A stretch of 11,342 nt of DNA from Gammaproteobacteria bacterium. GTDB lineage: Bacteria; Pseudomonadota; Gammaproteobacteria; QOAV01. Under the pieces are notes generated by a model, which saw only the letters and a program-made list of their open reading frames with translations, ran no database searches and was not told where the DNA came from. This document shows, piece after piece, positions 6,452 through 11,342 of the stretch. The position numbers and the translations under genes are program-made. The DNA lies in NCBI GenBank assembly GCA_027067235.1, contig JALXFQ010000416.1:1-11342 (forward strand), in the 5' to 3' direction. Position 1 is the stretch's first letter. The number at the start of each line of letters is the position of its first letter.

Positions 6452-7183
6452 TCAGCACTGACTGCAGTGGGCCAGCTTGCGCATTCTGGGCATGTCCAGA
6501 ATGCGCAAATCCCGGCCGCTGACATCCAGAATACCCTCTTCATGCATTTTGGAAAAAATCCGGCTCAGTGTTTCGGGCGCCAGACCCAGATAATTGGCCA
6601 GATCGTGGCGCGGCATGGGGAGATTGAATTCCAGCGCGGAAAAACCGCGTTTCTTGTAGCGCTCGGACAGACTCAGCAGCAAGGTCGCCAGCCGTTCGTC
6701 GGCCTTCATCTGGCCCAGCGCCAGCAACATACCCTGTTCATGATTCAGTTCCTCGCCAATCATGCGCATGAGCTGGGCCCGTATGCCCTGTATGTGTTCA
6801 CACACCCAGTCGAACGACTCGACCTTGAGCTCGCAGACCGTGGTCGTCCCCAGGGCGACGGCGTTGCACAAATGCCGGTCATCACCAAAGCCGTCCAGCC
6901 CGACCAGTTCGCCGGGCAGGTGAAAACCGGTAATCTGTTCCGCGCCGCCTTCGGTGGTAATCAGTGTCTTCACCATGCCGGATCGCACGGCATAGACCGC
7001 AGTCATGGTTTCACCAGAATGGAAAAGATATTCTTCGTTGTCGTACTGGGTTTTTTTGTCGATAATCTGGTCGAGCTTGTCCAGTTCCGCCTGGTCCAGC
7101 CCCTTGCCCAGGCAAAGATTAACCAGGGAGCACGCAGCGCAGGAAATACTGTCGGCGGCTTCTTTCTGGCGGATGGCTTTCAT
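6452..7183 (-). CDS. anr: FNR/ANR-family oxygen-sensing transcription regulator
   Basis: Cytoplasmic CRP/FNR-family regulator of 243 residues, the length of Pseudomonas Anr (244). The oxygen-labile [4Fe-4S] ligands are all present: Cys15-x2-Cys18-x5-Cys24 (SCAACSLVNLC) and Cys117 (TTVCELK), the counterparts of E. coli FNR Cys20, Cys23, Cys29 and Cys122. A cyclic-nucleotide-like beta-barrel follows (FHLPGELVGLDGFG), then the C-terminal helix-turn-helix with recognition helix ETLSRIFSKM, whose Glu, Ser and Arg are those that read TTGAT half-sites. ATG 7183-7181 is chosen for GAGG six bases upstream. Extra cysteines are present at 106, 240 and 243, the last two at the very C terminus (HCSQC). 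It is divergent from ccoNOQP and shares one FNR box with it. Anr and Fnr are orthologues; the name anr is a choice by cluster context. Confidence 0.94.
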   Translation of the reverse strand: MKAIRQKEAADSISCAACSLVNLCLGKGLDQAELDKLDQIIDKKTQYDNEEYLFHSGETMTAVYAVRSGMVKTLITTEGGAEQITGFHLPGELVGLDGFGDDRHLCNAVALGTTTVCELKVESFDWVCEHIQGIRAQLMRMIGEELNHEQGMLLALGQMKADERLATLLLSLSERYKKRGFSALEFNLPMPRHDLANYLGLAPETLSRIFSKMHEEGILDVSGRDLRILDMPRMRKLAHCSQC

Positions 7184-7216
7184 GCATACCTCATCATTGC
7201 TCTGGATCGGCGAGTT

Positions 7217-7222
7217 ATTATA
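7217..7222 (-). promoter_or_regulatory. anr promoter -10 element
   Basis: A perfect TATAAT on the minus strand (7222-7217) predicts a start near 7210 and a 27-nt leader. No -35 hexamer is seen at 17 bp. The ANR box centre (7258.5) would lie at about -48, off the class II position, so it may activate weakly or repress. Confidence 0.55.
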
Positions 7223-7251
7223 CACTGCGGGCCCGGCGATATGGCGCGCTC

Positions 7252-7265
7252 TTGACCTACATCAA
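7252..7265. promoter_or_regulatory. ANR/FNR box between anr and ccoN
   Basis: TTGACCTACATCAA matches TTGAT-N4-ATCAA at 9 of 10 positions (C for T in the left half). It lies between the divergent anr and ccoN genes. Its centre is 28.5 bp from the first base of the ccoN -10 element, within one base of the class II spacing. Confidence 0.85.
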
Positions 7266-7277
7266 GCTTTTTTTTTC

Positions 7278-7338
7278 ATAATAACCGATAATTCGCCGCG
7301 ATGTCGCCTATACGGATATATTAGAAATCGGTTATTAT
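7278..7338. repeat. Perfect 12-bp inverted repeat around the ccoN transcription start
   Basis: ATAATAACCGAT (7278-7289) and ATCGGTTATTAT (7327-7338) are exact reverse complements separated by 37 bp. The left copy overlaps the ccoN -10 element; the predicted start (about 7299-7300) lies between the arms. Arm centres are 49 bp apart. The binding partner is unknown. Confidence 0.7.
7287..7292 (+). promoter_or_regulatory. ccoN promoter -10 element
   Basis: GATAAT, one base from TATAAT, placed for a start at about 7299-7300. With the ANR box replacing the -35 region this is a standard class II FNR-type promoter. The leader before ccoN would be about 160 nt. Confidence 0.65.
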
Positions 7339-7352
7339 CTTATACCGGAACC

Positions 7353-7406
7353 CCGGAGCGTCCAGGGGCGGTGTTCGTGCGGACAGACGACCTGCCTTCG
7401 CTCCGG
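7353..7406 (+). other. Possible structured leader of the ccoNOQP mRNA
   Basis: CCGGAGCG (7353-7360) and CGCTCCGG (7399-7406) can close an 8-bp stem around 38 nt, within which GTCC (7360-7363) and GGAC (7381-7384) could also pair. It lies in the predicted leader 54 nt before the ccoN start. No known riboswitch class was recognised. Confidence 0.35.
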
Positions 7407-7459
7407 TAGCGCTGTTTGTTTTCATTACATAACCAACTGATCAACGGGAGAAAAACCTT

Positions 7460-8875
7460 ATGGGTACCCAAGACACTTATAATTATAAGGTCGTCAGGCA
7501 GTTTGCCATCATGGCCGTTATCTGGGCCATCGTGGGAATGCTGGTCGGCGTCTGGATAGCCGCAGAACTGGCCTGGCCGCAACTGAACATGGATATACCC
7601 TATCTGACCTTCAGCCGGCTGCGTCCGCTGCATACCAACGCGGTCATTTTCGCCTTCGGCGGTTCGGCCCTGTTTGCCACATCCTACTATGTGGTGCAGC
7701 GCACCTGTCATACCCGGCTGTTTCTGCCGAAACTGGCGAGCTTTACCTTCTGGGGCTGGCAACTGGTGATTGTACTGGCGGCTCTTTCCTACCCGTTTGG
7801 CATCACGCAGAGCCGTGAATACGCCGAACTGGAATGGCCCATCGACCTGCTGATCACCGTAGTCTGGGTTGCCTATGCCATTGTATTTTTTGGCACTATT
7901 GCCAAACGCAAGGTCAAGCATATCTATGTGGCAAACTGGTTCTTCGGCGCCTACATCATCACCATCGCCATGCTGCACATCTTCAACAACCTGGCGGTGC
8001 CGGTCACGCTGACCAAGTCCTATTCGCTGTTCGCCGGCGTGCAGGACGCCATGACCCAGTGGTGGTACGGCCATAATGCCGTGGGCTTCTTCCTGACCGC
8101 CGCCTTCCTGGGCATGATGTACTATTTCATTCCCAAGCAGGCGCAACGCCCGGTGTATTCCTACCGTCTGTCGGTGGTGCATTTCTGGGCGCTGATTTTC
8201 ACCTATATCTGGGCCGGTCCGCACCATCTGCATTACACCGCGCTGCCCGACTGGACCCAGTCTCTGGGCATGCTGCTGTCGCTGATCCTGCTGGCGCCGT
8301 CCTGGGGCGGCATGATCAACGGCATCATGACCCTGTCAGGCGCATGGCACAAATTGCGTGATGATCCGATCCTCAAGTTCCTCATCGTATCCGTGTCTTT
8401 CTATGGCATGTCCACGTTTGAAGGCCCGATGATGGCGATCAAGACCGTTAATGCCCTGTCTCACTACACCGACTGGACCGTCGGTCACGTTCATTCCGGC
8501 GCGCTGGGCTGGGTAGCCATGGTCTCCATCGGCTCTCTGTACTACCTGATCCCGCGTTTGTTCAACCGCGAGATATACAGCGTCGGCCTGATCAATGTTC
8601 ACTTCTGGCTGGCGACCATCGGCACCGTGCTGTATATCACATCCATGTGGATTTCCGGCATCATGCAGGGCCTGATGTGGCGCGCAGTCAACGCCGACGG
8701 CACGCTGACCTACAGTTTTGTGGAAAGCGTACAGGCCATGCACCCGTACTATGCGATTCGCACCCTGGGTGGCGCGGTATTCCTCACCGGCATGCTGGTC
8801 ATGGCCTACAATATCTTCAGAACGGTCAAAGGCGCCAAGCCTGTCGACGCGCCGGTTCTGGCGCCGGCTCATTAA
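7460..8875 (+). CDS. ccoN: cbb3-type cytochrome c oxidase subunit I (CcoN)
   Basis: Catalytic subunit of the high-affinity terminal oxidase; reduces oxygen to water and pumps protons in the inner membrane. It has 471 residues and about twelve hydrophobic helices. All metal ligands can be placed: His58 (RPLHTN) and His345 for haem b; His343 for haem b3 (GHVHSGALGW); His205 (WWYGHNAVGF), His255 and His256 (GPHHLHYT) for CuB; and Tyr249, the usual cross-linked tyrosine. Numbering is two less than in the solved Pseudomonas stutzeri enzyme throughout this core, so no insertion or deletion separates them. Glu321 (STFEGPMMAIK) is the family glutamate near the active site. The start ATG 7460 follows GGGAG by 9 bases. 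First gene of ccoNOQP, 15 bp before ccoO. Confidence 0.98.
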   Translation: MGTQDTYNYKVVRQFAIMAVIWAIVGMLVGVWIAAELAWPQLNMDIPYLTFSRLRPLHTNAVIFAFGGSALFATSYYVVQRTCHTRLFLPKLASFTFWGWQLVIVLAALSYPFGITQSREYAELEWPIDLLITVVWVAYAIVFFGTIAKRKVKHIYVANWFFGAYIITIAMLHIFNNLAVPVTLTKSYSLFAGVQDAMTQWWYGHNAVGFFLTAAFLGMMYYFIPKQAQRPVYSYRLSVVHFWALIFTYIWAGPHHLHYTALPDWTQSLGMLLSLILLAPSWGGMINGIMTLSGAWHKLRDDPILKFLIVSVSFYGMSTFEGPMMAIKTVNALSHYTDWTVGHVHSGALGWVAMVSIGSLYYLIPRLFNREIYSVGLINVHFWLATIGTVLYITSMWISGIMQGLMWRAVNADGTLTYSFVESVQAMHPYYAIRTLGGAVFLTGMLVMAYNIFRTVKGAKPVDAPVLAPAH

Positions 8876-8890
8876 TCGGGAGGCAGAAAA

Positions 8891-9532
8891 ATGTCATTAC
8901 AGGATAAAATTGAAAAGAACGTCGGTCTGCTGATTGTCGCGACCCTGGTAACGGTAGCAATCGGCGGACTGGTGCAGATCGTACCGCTGTTTTTCCAGCA
9001 CTCGACGACCGAACCGGTGGAAGGCCTGCACAAGTACAGTGCTCTGCGGCTCGCCGGGCGGGATGTCTATATACGGGAAGGCTGCTATTTGTGTCATTCG
9101 CAGATGATTCGCCCGTTCCGGGCCGAGACAGAGCGCTATGGCCACTACTCGGTTGCCGGTGAATTCGTTTATGACCACCCGTTCCAGTGGGGTTCCAAGC
9201 GCACCGGGCCGGATCTGGCCCGGGTTGGCGGCCGCTACTCCGACAAATGGCATAAAGTGCATCTGAACAATCCTCGCGATGTGGTTCCCGAGTCGGTCAT
9301 GCCCGGTTATCCCTGGCTGGCCAGAACGCCGGTTCTGGAAGGTACCGGAAAAGACATCCAGGCCAAGATGCGCACCATGAATATAGTCGTGCCGTTCGGC
9401 TGCAAGACCTGTGAAACCTACAGTGATGCTGATATCCAGAAAGCTCCCAAGGAGCTGGAAGGCAAAACCGAGCAGGATGCGCTTATCGCCTATCTGCAGG
9501 GCCTGGGCACAGCCATCAAAACGGTGCGCTAA
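8891..9532 (+). CDS. ccoO: cbb3-type cytochrome c oxidase subunit II (CcoO)
   Basis: Membrane-anchored monohaem cytochrome c subunit that passes electrons to CcoN; 213 residues. One N-terminal helix (about 12-35) anchors a periplasmic domain with the haem c site Cys65-x2-Cys68-His69 (EGCYLCHSQMIRPF) and Met137 as the likely sixth ligand (ESVMPGYPWL). RTGPDLARVGGRYSDKWH is a family block. Odd feature: near the C terminus the usual run of the family, roughly VPY-T/S-D-x-D/E-I, is split here by FGCKTCET, giving Cys171-x2-Cys174 without a following His, so not a second haem c site. ATG 8891 follows GGGAGG by 8 bases. The ccoQ start lies 13-19 bp after its stop. Confidence 0.97.
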   Translation: MSLQDKIEKNVGLLIVATLVTVAIGGLVQIVPLFFQHSTTEPVEGLHKYSALRLAGRDVYIREGCYLCHSQMIRPFRAETERYGHYSVAGEFVYDHPFQWGSKRTGPDLARVGGRYSDKWHKVHLNNPRDVVPESVMPGYPWLARTPVLEGTGKDIQAKMRTMNIVVPFGCKTCETYSDADIQKAPKELEGKTEQDALIAYLQGLGTAIKTVR

Positions 9533-9551
9533 GCCGGGACCTAGCGTGGAT

Positions 9552-9719
9552 ATGAGTATTATCGATTCGGTATGGACTGTTGTCGTCTTCGTCCTCTTCG
9601 TGGGCATTGTTGCCTGGGCCTGGAGCGGACGCAGAAAAAAGGACTTCGAGGAAGCAGCGCGCCTGCCTCTGGATGACGACCAGCCCCGTAGCGAACAAAA
9701 TTCCTCTTCAGGAGAATAA
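9552..9719 (+). CDS. ccoQ: cbb3-type oxidase small subunit CcoQ
   Basis: Small membrane subunit of 55 residues that stabilises the cbb3 complex. One hydrophobic helix (about 8-24, WTVVVFVLFVGIVAWAW) is followed by SGRRKKDFEEAARLPLDDD, the hallmark of CcoQ, and a polar tail. The start is ATG 9552 or GTG 9546 two codons earlier; GGGA at 9536-9539 is 6 bases from the GTG and 12 from the ATG, so the GTG cannot be excluded. Two bases separate its stop from the ccoP start. Confidence 0.93.
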   Translation: MSIIDSVWTVVVFVLFVGIVAWAWSGRRKKDFEEAARLPLDDDQPRSEQNSSSGE

Positions 9720-9721
9720 AA

Positions 9722-10636
9722 ATGTCTGATTTTACAAGTAGTTTCTGGAGCCTGTTCATCATGGCCGGAACAGTGGGCGGAATCCTTTTCGTCCTCATTC
9801 TGTTGCGCTCCAACATGATGGCCAATGTTGACGCAAAACAGGGGAAAGAAATCAAAGCTACCGGCCACGTCTGGGACGAGGACCTGGAAGAGCTCAACAG
9901 CCCGTTGCCGAGCTGGTGGTTGTACATGTTCTATTTCACCATCATTTTCGCCATTGGCTACCTGATACTGTACCCGGGGCTGGGGGCATTCAAGGGCGTG
10001 CTGGGCTGGACCTCTCATGGCCAGTACGAGCAGGAAATGCAACAGGCTGCCGCCAAATATGATCCGCTGTACAAAAAATACGCGCAGCAGGATCTGATCA
10101 CTCTGGCGGGAAACAAGGAGGCCATGAAAACCGGCCAGCGACTGTTCCAGACCTATTGCACGGTTTGCCACGGTTCCGACGCCCGCGGTCAGCAGGGCTT
10201 CCCCAATCTGACTGACAACGACTGGCTGTGGGGCGGGGACCCTGCCCAGATCAAACAGACCATCGCCAACGGCCGCAAAGGCACCATGCCCTCATGGAAA
10301 GCCATGCTCAAAGGTCCCGATCTGGACAATGTTGTCGAGTACGTACGGCAACTTTCCGGACACCAGGCCGACCCCGAAAAGGCGGCAGCCGGCGAGGCCA
10401 AGTTCAAAACCATCTGCGCAGCCTGTCACGGGGCTGACGGCAAGGGCAACGTGGCCATGGGCGCACCCAACCTGACGGACGGTACCTGGCTCTATGGTGG
10501 ATCGCGCCATACCTTGAAAAAGACAATAGCCGACGGGCGCAATGGCGTCATGCCTGCACACAAGGACTTCCTTGGCGAAGACAAGGTGCATCTGCTGGCA
10601 GCCTATATCTACAGCCTGTCTCACCCTCAGCAATAA
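9722..10636 (+). CDS. ccoP: cbb3-type cytochrome c oxidase subunit III (CcoP), dihaem
   Basis: Dihaem cytochrome c subunit that accepts electrons from soluble or membrane cytochrome c; 304 residues. Two N-terminal membrane helices (about 8-28 and 65-86) flank the family block HVWDEDLEELNSPLPSWW. Two haem c domains follow: Cys146-x2-Cys149-His150 with Met189, and Cys232-x2-Cys235-His236 with Met277. The two domains are clear internal duplicates (compare NLTDNDWLWGG with NLTDGTWLYGG, and IANGRKGTMPSWK with IADGRNGVMPAHK). The start ATG 9722 follows AGGAG by 8 bases; that site lies inside the end of ccoQ. Last gene of the operon; a strong terminator follows. Confidence 0.98.
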   Translation: MSDFTSSFWSLFIMAGTVGGILFVLILLRSNMMANVDAKQGKEIKATGHVWDEDLEELNSPLPSWWLYMFYFTIIFAIGYLILYPGLGAFKGVLGWTSHGQYEQEMQQAAAKYDPLYKKYAQQDLITLAGNKEAMKTGQRLFQTYCTVCHGSDARGQQGFPNLTDNDWLWGGDPAQIKQTIANGRKGTMPSWKAMLKGPDLDNVVEYVRQLSGHQADPEKAAAGEAKFKTICAACHGADGKGNVAMGAPNLTDGTWLYGGSRHTLKKTIADGRNGVMPAHKDFLGEDKVHLLAAYIYSLSHPQQ

Positions 10637-10672
10637 GGGTCCGATGTTTCACTGCTGGCGTTGCACGCCGGC

Positions 10673-10703
10673 AAAAAGAGGCGCCAGCGGCGCCTCTTTT
10701 TTT
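10673..10703 (+). terminator. Intrinsic terminator of ccoNOQP
   Basis: GAGGCGCC (10678-10685), a 3-nt AGC loop, and GGCGCCTC (10689-10696) form a perfect 8-bp GC-rich stem followed by seven T (10697-10703). A run of five A before the stem extends it and may allow weak termination from the other side. It lies 37 bp after the ccoP stop and separates ccoG from the operon. Confidence 0.93.
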
Positions 10704-10810
10704 GTGCCTGCCGCCGGTTTCCGGGGGGAAACACCCTGCCGCAGCGGATTGCGCTTTATCATTTGACGGCGCCCGGATTGTGGATAAACTCTATGTATAT
10801 TAGTAAAATG

Positions 10811-10819
10811 TGATATACT
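10811..10819 (+). promoter_or_regulatory. Possible extended -10 promoter for ccoG
   Basis: TGATATACT (10811-10819) fits an extended -10 element; the start would be near 10826 with a 60-nt leader. No good -35 and no FNR box with correct spacing are seen. TGTGAT (10809-10814) and ATCACA (10826-10831) form a weak inverted repeat around it with an 11-bp gap, too wide for CRP or FNR. Confidence 0.35.
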
Positions 10820-10885
10820 ACCCCGATCACAACAGTCGCCCCAAGCTGAGACTGCATCGGGCCCAGACATTACGAGAACCAAGCA

Positions 10886-11342
10886 ATGAGCCAGGACGCC
10901 ACGCCAGACGCAAAAAAACGCACGTCAACATCGCTATACCAGAAACACAAAAAAATCTATCCGCGTATTGCCCACGGAACTTTTGCCAAACTCCGAAAAA
11001 TGGCCATGTGGACCCTGCTGGGCATCTACTATATTACGCCCTGGCTGCGCTGGGATGGACAACAGGCCGTGTTGCTGGACCTTCCCCACCGGCAATTCCA
11101 CATATTCGGACTGACCCTGTGGCCGCAGGATCTGCTGTACCTGACTTTCCTGCTGGGCATTGCTGCTTTTTCGCTGTTTTTCTTTACCGCGCTGGCTGGC
11201 CGTCTGTGGTGTGGCTACGCCTGCCCGCAAACCGTCTGGACAGAGGCTTTTCTCGGCATTGAACAATGGCTGGAAGGCGACCGCCCGAAACAGATCAAGC
11301 TGGACCAGGGACCCTGGGACGCGCGCAAGATACGCATCAAGG
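10886..11342 (+). CDS. ccoG: Cytochrome oxidase assembly protein CcoG/RdxA/FixG, N-terminal part (truncated by window edge)
   Basis: Membrane protein with ferredoxin-like clusters, thought to reduce copper for cbb3 oxidase assembly. The first 152 codons are present and the frame is open to the right edge. Visible: LYQKHKKIYPRIAHGTFAKLR, the N-terminal family block; a first membrane helix (about 38-53); RQFHIFGLTLWPQDLLYLT; a second helix (about 83-105); and AGRLWCGYACPQTVWTE with Cys109 and Cys113, a conserved CGYxCPQTV motif. The ferredoxin Cys repeats would lie beyond the edge. ATG 10886 has only a weak ribosome site (GAGA about 8 bases upstream), but the family block begins close behind it. 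It is separated from ccoP by a terminator and so likely has its own promoter. Confidence 0.95.
   Translation, partial: MSQDATPDAKKRTSTSLYQKHKKIYPRIAHGTFAKLRKMAMWTLLGIYYITPWLRWDGQQAVLLDLPHRQFHIFGLTLWPQDLLYLTFLLGIAAFSLFFFTALAGRLWCGYACPQTVWTEAFLGIEQWLEGDRPKQIKLDQGPWDARKIRIK

Noticed and set aside
6467..7255. A 262-codon plus-strand frame over anr
   Set aside because: Mirror of the certain anr gene; no motif of its own.
7340..8233. A 297-codon minus-strand frame over the ccoN leader and 5' half
   Set aside because: Antisense to ccoN, rich in His, Gln and Gly, no recognisable domain.
8897..10171. A 424-codon open frame on the minus strand across ccoO, ccoQ and ccoP
   Set aside because: It lies antisense to three certain cytochrome oxidase genes, has no family motif, and has low-complexity His/Gln/Arg-rich composition typical of a GC-rich antisense frame.
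10809..10831. TGTGAT and ATCACA upstream of ccoG as a CRP or FNR site
   Set aside because: The gap of 11 bp is wrong for both (about 6 bp for TGTGA/TCACA, 4 bp for TTGAT/ATCAA), and the left half overlaps a likely -10 element.

Overview
The window looks like chromosomal DNA of a microaerophilic or facultative gammaproteobacterium. The signs are a complete ccoNOQP operon for cbb3-type cytochrome c oxidase, an FNR/ANR-type oxygen regulator, oxygen-independent haem synthesis (hemN), and a DUF3581 protein, a family I know from gammaproteobacteria. I cannot name the species. No insertion sequence, phage gene, CRISPR array, tRNA or rRNA was seen.

Layout, left to right. 1-631 (minus) is the N-terminal third of the copper P-type ATPase CcoI/FixI, cut by the left edge. 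751-1458 (plus) encodes a DUF3581 protein. 1538-1813 and 1901-2860 (both minus) are a 91-residue unknown protein downstream of a CbpA-like DnaJ co-chaperone. 3015-3296 (plus, DUF4389 membrane protein) and 3284-3835 (minus, zinc-ribbon DUF1451/YbeL-like) converge and overlap by 13 bp. 3963-5375 (plus) is hemN. 5404-6354 (minus) is an exported metallo-beta-lactamase-fold hydrolase, and 6452-7183 (minus) is the ANR/FNR regulator. 7460-10636 (plus) is ccoN-ccoO-ccoQ-ccoP, ended by a strong terminator. 10886 to the right edge (plus) is the start of ccoG.

How it fits together: when oxygen falls, ANR should assemble its [4Fe-4S] cluster and bind the box at 7252-7265. The spacing of that box to the ccoN -10 element is that of a class II activator site, and the same box lies upstream of anr itself. 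A second, poorer box precedes hemN with the same geometry. The regulator would thus switch on the high-affinity oxidase and the oxygen-independent haem pathway that supplies it, while CcoG and CcoI serve copper supply and oxidase assembly.

Most of the window is a known type of respiratory cluster; I do not see a wholly new system. The parts that known families do not explain are regulatory or small-scale: a perfect 12-bp inverted repeat bracketing the predicted ccoN transcription start, a possibly structured ccoN leader, a triple half-site palindrome upstream of ccoI, a predicted leaderless hemN mRNA, a Cys-x2-Cys insertion in CcoO, extra cysteines in the ANR protein, and an unrecognised small protein next to cbpA.
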